Below, one piece after another: positions 16,463 to 23,697 of a DNA stretch of 34,299 nucleotides. The DNA is from Candidatus Thorarchaeota archaeon (GTDB taxonomy: Archaea; Asgardarchaeota; Thorarchaeia; Thorarchaeales; Thorarchaeaceae). Within the stretch, counting starts at the first letter, position 1. Every line of letters starts with the position of its first letter. The notes under the pieces were generated by a model, which was given only the letters and a program-made list of their open reading frames with translations, was not told the DNA's origin and did not search any database. The position numbers and the translations under genes are program-made. The stretch lies in assembly GCA_003345595.1 (NCBI GenBank), contig PRDI01000022.1, forward strand, positions 1 to 34,299, read 5' to 3'.

Positions 16463-16771
16463 ATGGCAGACATCGAAACATGGGCGACGGATTCTTTCGA
16501 GGCAAAGTACAAAGCTCTGATGGGTGGCATGTCTGAAGCCGATCAGAAGAAGAGTGCAGTACAAGTACTACATCTCTGTCAATGCGACAAGTGTTCGACA
16601 AATACTGATATCGGAGAGATTACTGCTGTCTACTGCGCCTTGGGGAGAAAGGACAGGGGCCTCGAACGAAAGGGCTGTCTGTGCTCACATTGCGCAATAA
16701 CCAGGACGATGAGCCTACGTTGGGACTACTATTGCATAAAGGGTTCGGCAGTAGAGCTGTCAGATTTGTAG
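16463..16771 (+). CDS. Eight-cysteine zinc protein, DUF2769-like
   Basis: This 102-residue protein has an acidic N-terminal helix and then cysteines at 39, 41, 44, 58, 72, 74, 77 and 91, in the order CxCxxC, C, CxCxxC, C. Together with EITAVYCALG and YYCIKGSA this matches what I remember of archaeal DUF2769 proteins. Two metal sites are likely. The function of the family is unknown. It is convergent with, and 4 bp from, the degraded gene at 16776. Confidence 0.65.
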   Translation: MADIETWATDSFEAKYKALMGGMSEADQKKSAVQVLHLCQCDKCSTNTDIGEITAVYCALGRKDRGLERKGCLCSHCAITRTMSLRWDYYCIKGSAVELSDL

Positions 16772-16775
16772 GTGG

Positions 16776-17220
16776 TTAAACCGGAGCCTGCCGTCGTGCG
16801 TTTCTCCTGCCACGATAGAGAAGACCAATCAGTGCAGACCCCGCAAGCACACCAGCGACAGCGGCCGCAGCTAGCCACTGCGGTGCATCCTCAACCATAT
16901 GCTCCCACAGATGAGTTTCCGGGTTCCACCGGTCCTTATGGATCAGCCAGTAGTCCTTGAAGTCGTATGCATGAAGAGAGCCACATCTGTACTGTCCCAA
17001 CATGCCAATTCGCGGATCGCCCCTGATGGTGGGTTTGAAGCCTGACGGGAGATTCGGAAGAAGCCTCTTGCTGAATTTGACTGGGGCATGGAAAGGAATC
17101 TTCTCGAAGTATTGCTCTAGATTGATTGCCTGTCGCCTCGATCCAACTCTGCAACCACGGTCAGACCTTATCTGCGTTCTTGTGTGGCTCAGCGATTGCC
17201 GCCACAGTTCTCAAAAGCAT
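16776..17220 (-). pseudogene. Degraded gene for a C-terminally anchored protein
   Basis: The open 75-codon end (MLGQYRCGSL to RRQAPV, with a helix AAAAVAGVLAGSALIGLLY) is only the last part of a longer reading frame. In the same frame upstream the sequence stays protein-like without any start codon: AINLEQYFEKIPFHAPVKFS, then KRLLPNLPSGFKPTIRGDPRIG. Further upstream the protein-like sequence continues in another frame as MLLRTVAAIAEPHKNADKV, a TGA stop (17161-17163), then PWLQSWIEATGNQ, which joins AINLEQYFEK after a frameshift near 17123-17138. The original product was probably about 145 residues with a C-terminal anchor. It starts near ATG 17220, just before tRNA-like repeat copy 5. I do not recognise the family. 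Confidence 0.6.
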
Positions 17221-17236
17221 CCAATCCCGCTGGCTC

Positions 17237-17290
17237 CATGACCCTGAGATTGGTCGTTCAAATCGACCCCTGCTACCGCATCTCCTCTTT
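17237..17290 (+). repeat. tRNA-3'-end-like repeat, copy 5
   Basis: CCATGACCCTGAGATT-GGTCG-TTCAAAT-CGACC-CCTGCT-ACCG then CATCTCCTC. All five T-stem pairs form. The element overlaps the 3' end of the reductase gene: its tail, read on the minus strand, encodes the final EEMR and the TAG stop. Confidence 0.75.
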
Positions 17291-17875
17291 GTCGGTTTCA
17301 TAATGAAGCAAGACATTTCCGGATTGGAAGGCCCTTGTTTCCAGAAGCCTCAGGTTGAATCTCTTGACGTCTCTGAATAGGGGTTTGCCTGTCCCTAATA
17401 TGACCGGCGTTACAATAATCAAGTATTCGTCAATCAATCTTTCAGCCGCAAGTTGCTGCACAATCGTACCACTGCCGAATATTATCATGCCCGGACCTCT
17501 ACCTTGTTTTAGCTTCCTCACTTCTTCTGGGACATTGCCCTTAACTAGCCTTGAATTCTTCCAAGTGACTTCCTTCAGTGTGTTTGAAAACACCACCTTG
17601 GTCATGTGACTTAACTCATCGGCCGTGGCCCGAGCTTCCTTGGGAGCCGTTGGATCCGCCGCGACCTTCGGCCAGTGTCTCTCAAACATCTCGTAGGTCA
17701 CGCGGCCAAATAGAATCGTATCAAGATGCATCATCTCGTGCGTCGCTTTGTCAACTTCGAGATTATGCACAGCTTTGTCAACATCGGGATCAGGCACAAA
17801 CCAATCGATCTCTCCATTCGGCCCGGCGAAAAAGCCGTCGATAGAGATGCGATTCAACATGACGATTCTTCTCAT
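17273..17875 (-). CDS. RibD C-terminal / dihydrofolate reductase-family protein
   Basis: This 200-residue protein starts with RRIVMLNRISIDGFFAGPNG and has ILFGRVTYEMFERHWP, TKVVFSNTLKEVTW, MIIFGSGTIVQQL and IVTPVILGTGKPLF. These are the signature segments of stand-alone RibD_C/DHFR-like reductases (YyaP/YwjB type), which bind NADPH; their natural substrates are mostly unknown. GGAGAAACAACC before ATG 17875 provides a ribosome site. The last codons and stop are contributed by a repeat element, so the original C-terminus may have been different. Confidence 0.87.
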   Translation of the reverse strand: MRRIVMLNRISIDGFFAGPNGEIDWFVPDPDVDKAVHNLEVDKATHEMMHLDTILFGRVTYEMFERHWPKVAADPTAPKEARATADELSHMTKVVFSNTLKEVTWKNSRLVKGNVPEEVRKLKQGRGPGMIIFGSGTIVQQLAAERLIDEYLIIVTPVILGTGKPLFRDVKRFNLRLLETRAFQSGNVLLHYETDKEEMR

Positions 17876-18295
17876 GGTTGTTTCTCCTGTGATTGTCTCT
17901 CACGTGATTACCAAGTCAATCGTAGCCCCCGGTCCAATTCAAGATGACTGTTCACTACCTTGCGCTTAACTTGACAGGCCATACTTTATGCACCAGAGCA
18001 AGGACGGTGGTTGCTGCTTAGGCGTATTGCGGGCAATAAATGGTGGGTCACTCACACAAGAAGCCTGATTAGACGGGGCGCCTGACGACTCTCCACACCC
18101 GTACCTTGCCCGGTCTTTCTGCGTCGTCTTCCGGAAGATTCAATGACACAGGAGGAGCATATCATCCAAGTCCATGGGTCGTGCGTTCGGAGGGCTCAGT
18201 AGACCGTCAGATCCTGTTCTGGGCAGGGGACTGTTGTGAGAAATGGACCGTTTCGGAGAGATGCGTCACGGTTCGGCAAGATTCGAGATGAGGAT
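17876..18295. other. Intergenic region with a block shared with 32096-32220
   Basis: No gene is supported. Bases ~18031-18150 are clearly similar to 32096-32220 upstream of the paralogous membrane protein gene; shared words include ATGGTGGGTCA, ACACAAGAAGC and AGAAGATTCAATG-like (GGAAGATTCAATG here). The block could be a conserved regulatory region, or a remnant of a small gene duplicated together with the paralog. Confidence 0.5.
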
Positions 18296-19054
18296 ATGAA
18301 TGTGGCTATCAGTGCGCTGTTTCTCGACGAGATGCTCTTGATTGTCTTCGAACTGCTGATTCTTGCGTCGCTCAATGCGCGCACAGGTTGGGTGAGGAAG
18401 AAAGGCAGTGGCAGGCTTGTACTAATGGTCTGCACTTCAATCCTTTTGGCCTTACAGGCAGGACTTGTCTATGACCTCCAGTCTTACTATCAAGGTGAGA
18501 TCGGCTTTAAGGGCGGTTCTTGGGGCGATTTCCGACACGATGAATCCGTAGTCATCCTGCCCGGAGGAACCTACCAGACCAAGTCAATATCAAACTGGCA
18601 CACAGTGATGGACCTATACATACGGATCGAGACCGCCCCCGTCAACGCCACGTTGTACATCAGAGATGAGAACAGCCCGCAAGTGATGCGACAACTTGGT
18701 AACTACTCCTATGCCATCGTGTGTTTCAGATTACCGTACCTTTACTCTTGCCCATTTGTGATCGCGAATTGGACTGCCAATGTGCATAATCCTAGTCAGA
18801 ATGAAAGTATCGACGTTTCCATCTCAATCTTCAGGGAACCAGTAGAGGATTCGGGCTTCCTGCTGCAGGATTCAGTCGTTTCGCCTCATAACTACCCATC
18901 CATTGCCATTGTGACCCTCTGGTTCTACGCCCTTTGGACAATGCACCATGAGAGGCCGCGCAAGCCCACAAGTCACGTTCAAGTCGGCAATCAACCTGAG
19001 GACTGTGGAAGCACAGACTCTCTTTGCGCAAGAATCTCTGGGAATCTTTTATAA
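18296..19054 (+). CDS. Membrane protein with external NWTAN domain, paralog A
   Basis: This ~252-residue protein has two N-terminal helices (LLIVFELLILASLN and LVLMVCTSILLALQAGL) separated by the basic ARTGWVRKK loop. A predicted external domain of ~130 residues follows, with VSISIFR-type strands, the NATLYIRDEN segment and FVIANWTANVHNPS, and then a C-terminal helix near YPSIAIVTLWFYALW. It is paralogous to the gene at 32363 and to the fragment at 834. I chose ATG 18296 because it aligns with the paralog start. Its C-terminal tail differs from paralog B, possibly through an old frameshift. No known family is recognised. Confidence 0.65.
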   Translation: MNVAISALFLDEMLLIVFELLILASLNARTGWVRKKGSGRLVLMVCTSILLALQAGLVYDLQSYYQGEIGFKGGSWGDFRHDESVVILPGGTYQTKSISNWHTVMDLYIRIETAPVNATLYIRDENSPQVMRQLGNYSYAIVCFRLPYLYSCPFVIANWTANVHNPSQNESIDVSISIFREPVEDSGFLLQDSVVSPHNYPSIAIVTLWFYALWTMHHERPRKPTSHVQVGNQPEDCGSTDSLCARISGNLL

Positions 19055-19056
19055 AA
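19047..19056 (+). promoter_or_regulatory. TATA box overlapping the upstream stop codon
   Basis: TTTTATAAAA is centred 27 bp before ATG 19078 and includes the TAA stop of paralog A. The spacing implies a leaderless transcript for the hydrolase gene, independent of the gene in front. Confidence 0.6.
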
Positions 19057-19077
19057 CCACGGAAGTGCCAATGAAGT

Positions 19078-19884
19078 ATGGTTGAGGTTATTCCCACCGA
19101 GTTCACCTCAGAAGGAGCGACGGTCAGAGGAAACTTCGTCATTCCAAGTGGAGACGGACCCTTCCCAGGTATCTGCAAGTTCCATGGAATTCCAGGTCGA
19201 CCTGACCAAGTCAGCGGTCTCGCAACAAGGCTTGCCGAGGCTGGTTTCGCAGTTTTGACTTTTGACTTCAGGGGCTTCAGGCGGAGTGATGGAATATTCT
19301 CTCTTGCGGGCGAGGTCAAAGATGCCAGGGCGGCCATCTCACACCTGCTGAAGTCGGACCTGACAGCCAAATCATGGTCCGGAGTGTACGGTGAAAGCTT
19401 TGGTGCAGCAGTTGCAGTCTGTGCCGCTGCTGAGGATAAGCGCGTCAAAGCGCTCTGCCTGCGAGCACCAGTCTATGACACGCTCTGGTTCTCTCAGTCG
19501 CCATTGGTTCGTCCCTCTGCTGATCAGATTGTTGAAATAGATTTCACTCAGATTCACGGCGTCGAGGACCCAGAGATTCGGGCAGGAATGTTTCACAGAA
19601 TGGTGGAAGATGCCAAGGTACATAATCCCATGAACGAGATCTCCAAGATATCACCACGCCCATTACTGGTTGTACATGGTACTGATGATGTAGAAATTGA
19701 CTTGGCAGGAGTAAGGCGCCTCTATGAGCTTGCTGGTGAGCCGAAGGATTTGGTCATTGTGGAGGGCGCGGATCACAATCTTACAAATCCTCGTGCATCT
19801 GAGATAACCTTGAGCACCGAAGTTGAATGGTTCAAGAAACAATGGATGAATCGTCGAAGAAGGTCGAATAGACGAAAAACCTGA
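19078..19884 (+). CDS. Alpha/beta hydrolase
   Basis: This 268-residue cytosolic hydrolase has the serine nucleophile elbow GESFG (Ser near residue 105), an oxyanion-hole segment CKFHGIPGRPD, the acid in VVHGTDDVEID, and the histidine in EGADHNLTNP. The FDFRGFRRSDG segment after strand 4 is typical of the dienelactone-hydrolase/acyl-peptidase-like group. Substrate is unknown. The C-terminus is strongly basic (NRRRRSNRRK), which is unusual for the family and might bind nucleic acid or membrane. The start ATG matches the leaderless promoter at 19047. Confidence 0.87.
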   Translation: MVEVIPTEFTSEGATVRGNFVIPSGDGPFPGICKFHGIPGRPDQVSGLATRLAEAGFAVLTFDFRGFRRSDGIFSLAGEVKDARAAISHLLKSDLTAKSWSGVYGESFGAAVAVCAAAEDKRVKALCLRAPVYDTLWFSQSPLVRPSADQIVEIDFTQIHGVEDPEIRAGMFHRMVEDAKVHNPMNEISKISPRPLLVVHGTDDVEIDLAGVRRLYELAGEPKDLVIVEGADHNLTNPRASEITLSTEVEWFKKQWMNRRRRSNRRKT

Positions 19885-20118
19885 GCCGGGATTTCTATCG
19901 AAAGCCGAGGCATCCGTTATGACTCTTCTGAGAGAGCATCTGCTTCATGCTATTCAGATAATGACGGCCTGTGCGGTTGTCCTCTGTATTGCCGCTCCAT
20001 ATGGGCAGGAATCATCATAGCCGCGGGGCTTATGACCCTGAGATCGATTGTTCAGATCTGTCTCTCGCTTCCGCTTCCTCTCTGTTCCGTTCATAGTCCA
20101 TCCTATTAGATACATGAA
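19885..20118. other. Spacer between hydrolase and binding-protein genes
   Basis: A 33-codon frame (ATG 19919 to TAG 20020) with a hydrophobic centre (IMTACAVVLCIAAPYG) is too short to support as a gene. tRNA-like repeat copy 6 lies at 20030-20083. Nothing else is recognised. Confidence 0.4.
20030..20083 (+). repeat. tRNA-3'-end-like repeat, copy 6 (degenerate)
   Basis: The left part TATGACCCTGAGATCG is well conserved. The T arm has decayed (ATTG-TTCAGAT-CTGT) and the end reads TCGCTTCCG followed by CTTCCTCTCTG. It is recognisable as a family member by its left half and pyrimidine tail. It lies 36 bp after the TGA that closes the extended binding-protein frame. Confidence 0.55.
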
Positions 20119-20244
20119 TCATACGCCGCTTGCTCCGAACACTCTAGACGCTGGACGGTACTTGTCTGTGATGAGGACCAGCGTCATGACCACTGTACAG
20201 ACCACTAGAGCCTCGGAGAGGACAGCAAGGGAGAAGCTACTGTC
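20119..20244 (-). other. In-frame extension beyond the binding-protein stop
   Basis: Directly after the TAG of the binding-protein gene the same frame continues for 41 codons to TGA at 20119. The encoded peptide contains a convincing membrane helix, LAVLSEALVVCTVVMTLVLI, followed by the basic TDKYRPASR. Codon third positions remain GC-rich as in the gene. Readthrough, a stop mutation, a small separate protein (internal GTG or ATG), or chance are all possible. Confidence 0.35.
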
Positions 20245-21360
20245 CTAGCCCAACCAGTACTTGTAGTCAGGGACGATTACGGTACCTGCTGCAATCTGGT
20301 TCTCGAGTGCAAAGATAGCGTTGTACACGCTCGCATCGAGGTCAACTATTGTCGTGTTCAGCTCGTATCCCACAAGCCCATTGGCGACAGACCCGATCTT
20401 GATACCAGCCGTCCAAGTATCGAGGAATACTTGTTCGAACTGCCGGTAGACGGCCACGTCGACCCTCTTCAGCATCGAGGTCAGGACCACAGTGCGGTCG
20501 CCCACAACGTTCAGACCAAGATACATCTGTGGGCTGTCAGAACCAATCGCCCAGACAGGGTAGGGCTTGGTCCCGTTAGTTGTCACGACGCTCTCTATTA
20601 CTCCCATCCCTGAGCGGCCAGCTACAGCGAAGATGATGTCGTACCCAGCTGTATACATAGCATCACCGAGAGCCTTGCCTGCAGCCGTGTTGACCCAGTC
20701 GCCAGTGTAGGCTATGGTGAAGTTGATTCCAGGGCTGCTCCTGTTGGCACCCCAGACATAGCCACCGGCGTACTTGTTGACCAGCGGGATGTCCATACCA
20801 CCCACAAAGCCGATCTTGTGTGTCGTACTCACGAGCCCAGCCATGGCACCGACAAGTGCGGACCCCTCGTTCTCGTTGAAAACGACGGACGCGGTGTTGT
20901 TGTACACGACCGGGTCCATGTACATGTCGACAATAGCGAACCTCTGGTTCGGAAACTCCTTACAGACGTTAGCCAAGGCATCCATCTGGTCGAACCCTAT
21001 GCATATTATCAACTCATACGGGTCAGCAAACTGAGGGTGCTGACAGTAATCTCGAATGAAGCCTTCGTACTCAGATATTGCGACAGGCTCGACGTAGGTG
21101 AAGTTCATGTCGAAGGCGGCACTGGCATCGTTTGCACCCTTCACACATTCGTCATTGAACGATTTGTCTCCAAGACCACCTGTTGCGAACACTATCGCGA
21201 TGGAATACGGATTGTTGGGCAGTGTTGGTGTGGTCGTCGTGGTTGTGGTTGTTGTGGTGGGTCCTGCCACCGAAACGTACCACCATGTGCCAACACCCGC
21301 GAAGACAACGATGACCACGACAACCATGCCCAAGACCATTCTGTCGCTGACAGAACTCAT
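20245..21360 (-). CDS. BMP-family (PnrA-like) substrate-binding lipo/membrane protein
   Basis: The ATG start at 21360 is chosen for AAGGAGG eight bases upstream. The ~371-residue product has an N-terminal membrane helix, a poly-Thr linker (ten threonines) and a basic membrane protein (BMP/PnrA) domain. That domain includes IAIVFATGGLGDKSFND, the CIGFDQMDALANV segment, FNENEGSALVGAMAGL, and IGFVGGMDIP. Family members bind purine nucleosides outside the cell for ABC import. The Trp and acidic residues that stack nucleosides cannot be confirmed without alignment. No permease or ATPase genes are adjacent, so it is an orphan receptor here. A same-frame extension follows the TAG stop. Confidence 0.87.
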   Translation of the reverse strand: MSSVSDRMVLGMVVVVIVVFAGVGTWWYVSVAGPTTTTTTTTTTPTLPNNPYSIAIVFATGGLGDKSFNDECVKGANDASAAFDMNFTYVEPVAISEYEGFIRDYCQHPQFADPYELIICIGFDQMDALANVCKEFPNQRFAIVDMYMDPVVYNNTASVVFNENEGSALVGAMAGLVSTTHKIGFVGGMDIPLVNKYAGGYVWGANRSSPGINFTIAYTGDWVNTAAGKALGDAMYTAGYDIIFAVAGRSGMGVIESVVTTNGTKPYPVWAIGSDSPQMYLGLNVVGDRTVVLTSMLKRVDVAVYRQFEQVFLDTWTAGIKIGSVANGLVGYELNTTIVDLDASVYNAIFALENQIAAGTVIVPDYKYWLG

Positions 21361-21539
21361 TCTCTCTGCCTCCTTAGCCAGACTCACGAGTCTGTCATCT
21401 GAAGGAAACAAACGCACTTAAGAACAGAGGACGGGCGAACGCAGCAGTTCTTGGCAGAGGTGTTGCTTGGTTTTCGACCCCCCACTCCCATCTCAGCCGT
21501 CTGTTCGTTTGTTGCGATTCCATGCACAGACCATTCAGA

Positions 21540-22091
21540 CTATGTTCCTAATGAGATCTCAGTTCCAGCAGCGTAAGCTCTGCTTCTTGCATCCGCTTCG
21601 AAGATCTGGAACTGCATTTCACTAATGACCACTCCATTTGCATCGGTGGTTGCATTCTCGAAAACGCCAAGTCCAGGTCCTCCTACAAACCCAGACGTAA
21701 GGATTAGTACAACCGGTTTTCCTTCGAAGTCAGCACGTGCGAGATATGCTAGCATCGACTCATGTGGTTTTGCTCCGTTGACTGGACTTCCTAGCACAAT
21801 CAAGTCATATGTTGTCACATTCGTTGGAGTCTGCAGTGAACTTGTGGTCACTTCCACTCGCCAATCCGATGCTATTAGGCCACGTATGTATTCATTTACA
21901 ATATCCTGATTGAAACCTGTTAGTCCTGGTCGGAATACAACAAACACAGTGCCTTTTGACCCATCTGGATTCTGAACTACCACATCTTGGACAATCTCAC
22001 GGCCATTCAGGGCGATGACAAGCAGTGAAGTGGTAGTCATTCCTGCAATGAAGATTACGCAGATCAGGCCACAGATTCGCTTTTTGTTCAT
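21540..22091 (-). CDS. Membrane-anchored flavodoxin-like protein
   Basis: About 183 residues from ATG 22091 (GGAG eight bases upstream). A single N-terminal helix, ICGLICVIFIAGMTTTSLLVIAL, is followed by an external flavodoxin-like fold: GTVFVVFRPGLTGFNQDIVNEY (phosphate-loop position), YDLIVLGSPVNGAKPH, and PVVLILTSGFVGGPG. The P-loop lacks the usual TxTGxT, so FMN binding is uncertain. It lies downstream of the phosphatidyltransferase-like gene in the same direction with a gap of about 135 bp. Confidence 0.65.
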   Translation of the reverse strand: MNKKRICGLICVIFIAGMTTTSLLVIALNGREIVQDVVVQNPDGSKGTVFVVFRPGLTGFNQDIVNEYIRGLIASDWRVEVTTSSLQTPTNVTTYDLIVLGSPVNGAKPHESMLAYLARADFEGKPVVLILTSGFVGGPGLGVFENATTDANGVVISEMQFQIFEADARSRAYAAGTEISLGT

Positions 22092-22227
22092 GGTATTTGC
22101 TCCACACTGCCGCATGTCTTGCCTTCAGTTCTTCAATGAGTGTTACATTCTCGTATTTGGACTAGCTTGTTTCTTCGATTCTCAATGAACCATAGGTGTT
22201 CCTAGAAGGAGATTGTTCTCATTCAAT

Positions 22228-22755
22228 TCAGTATTCTGATAACCACCGCATGCTTTCCCTACGACTATTCCAGAGATAGACTGTCCGATAGATGATCAAG
22301 CCAACTGTATATGCAATGATTAGTAGCAGAACGTCATTGAAGACTACCTCCATTGGAAAGAGGAGAGTGATTCCAATCGCTGTCAGAAGAAATGTTCCAT
22401 AGTATTTTCCCAGAGGGTCATAGAGGGGCTCTCTCTTATTCGACGAGATGATGAAAAACAGAAACATGAAGACAAATACGAACAAGATCCACGACGGGTA
22501 GAACTGTCTGAGAGAGAATGCATAGAAAGACACGAGGACGAACGCAAAATCGGCTATTGGGTCAAGATAGGCTTCGAGAGGCGATGACGGGGTTATCTTT
22601 TGCCACTTCCCCAAGCGGCCGTCTACAATATCAGAGGTGAATGCTGCGAGATAGAGAAAGACTGCAATCTCAGTAAGGCCCCATACGAATGCATAGAAAA
22701 ATGCAGGTGTCAGGAGAATCCTGAGAACGACAACAACATATGGAGATTTCTTCAG
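22228..22755 (-). CDS. CDP-alcohol phosphatidyltransferase-like, disturbed 5' end
   Basis: The standard-start frame (TTG 22614) gives 128 residues but omits half of the active site. In the same frame upstream, without any ATG/GTG/TTG, the sequence reads SPYVVVVLRILLTPAFFYAF and LAAFTSDIVDGRLGKW. Joined to PLEAYLDPIADF this restores all four aspartates of the family motif DxxDGxxAR...GxxxDxxxD, although AR is replaced by GK and the Gly by Glu. A TGA stops the frame at 22756-22758. A plausible original start is ATG 22781 (GGGAG upstream) in another frame, implying a small indel near 22755. Members make phospholipid head-group linkages in the membrane; substrate unknown. Confidence 0.65.
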   Translation of the reverse strand: MKKSPYVVVVLRILLTPAFFYAFVWGLTEIAVFLYLAAFTSDIVDGRLGKWQKITPSSPLEAYLDPIADFAFVLVSFYAFSLRQFYPSWILFVFVFMFLFFIISSNKREPLYDPLGKYYGTFLLTAIGITLLFPMEVVFNDVLLLIIAYTVGLIIYRTVYLWNSRRESMRWLSEY

Positions 22756-23003
22756 TCAGTTATCAGTTTCAACCAATACATTATCTCCCACAGAACGATT
22801 ATCTCCTTCCCTCAAGACACCATCATCAAGATGTGCTGTATCTGGAGGGATATGAATATTCGCTATCCATGGCACTCTGTCCCTCGCTCTCTTCTGTCAT
22901 ATGAACGCCGACTCCCCAATGACAGGCATCTGAAGCACCCGTGAATCGGTCTTCAGAATAGGCCGCCCGCTGGCACTTCTTTCCCTTTGATATCCAACTG
23001 CAA

Positions 23004-23669
23004 GTGTGCCGAGCATGCAAGACACGACTCAGACAGGAACAATGGATAAATGTGTCTTGTCGATGCTTCGATGCCAACAGCGCGACTCTTGCGGTGGGAG
23101 ATGTGGAAGCAGGACCGGAGCATCATGACACTGGCAGTGGACTGCTATTCATTGCTGGAGCTGCAGGCAGCGCATTCGGTGTAGTCGCACCAACCAGTCG
23201 CAGTGCCATCTACATCTCGTCGACTCTGAGCCAATCACCTCTTTGGATGTCGGTTCATGCAGTTTCCTGGGCGCTCTGGTATTCTTTGTTGGGATTGGGC
23301 TTCTTGGGTCTACATAGAAGGTATGGGCAGGCGTTCCCATTATCAATCATTTGGTTGACTTTCGTGACTGCTGTGATACAGGTACTCCTAGTCCCAATGA
23401 TCTTTGTTGACTTGGACCGGACTCTGGTCATTCTACGAACCGGAATGGCAGTCTGTGGAACCAGCATGACAGCTTTGACTCTAGTGGCAGGAGGATACTC
23501 GCTCAGAGAGATGAGAGAGCAATCCAAAGACAAGGCCCTTGTGGAAACAACCGGAACAGGCCTCATTATCGGTGGCATTGCAGCGGTTTTCCCACTGACT
23601 GCGGCGATTGCCAGTCTTTCGAGCTTTCTTGTTTTGTTGTTCTTCCTCGAAGAGTACAGAGCCCGCTAG
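23004..23669 (+). CDS. Hypothetical multi-spanning membrane protein
   Basis: The frame from ATG 23004 encodes 221 residues. The first ~35 (MCRACKTRLRQEQW and on) are not membrane-like, so GTG 23094 or 23103 may be the real start, giving about 190 residues. Five or six hydrophobic helices follow, including LLFIAGAAGSAFGVV, SVHAVSWALWYSLLGLGFLGL, SIIWLTFVTAVIQVLLVPMIF and a final SLSSFLVLLFFLEEY. The layout resembles small integral membrane proteins of unknown function. It is convergent with the beta-propeller gene, 28 bp away. Confidence 0.6.
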   Translation: MCRACKTRLRQEQWINVSCRCFDANSATLAVGDVEAGPEHHDTGSGLLFIAGAAGSAFGVVAPTSRSAIYISSTLSQSPLWMSVHAVSWALWYSLLGLGFLGLHRRYGQAFPLSIIWLTFVTAVIQVLLVPMIFVDLDRTLVILRTGMAVCGTSMTALTLVAGGYSLREMREQSKDKALVETTGTGLIIGGIAAVFPLTAAIASLSSFLVLLFFLEEYRAR

Positions 23670-23697
23670 TACTGCCCTTTCCTAATCTGGTCCTTCG

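Noticed and set aside
18831..19448. A 205-codon minus-strand frame.
   Set aside because: It overlaps two plus-strand genes, including the clear alpha/beta hydrolase.
19919..20020. A 33-residue peptide with a hydrophobic centre.
   Set aside because: It is too short, has no ribosome site, and there is no sign of conservation to judge from one sequence.
20818..21402. A 194-codon plus-strand frame.
   Set aside because: It is opposite the BMP-type binding-protein gene, whose domain motifs are unmistakable.
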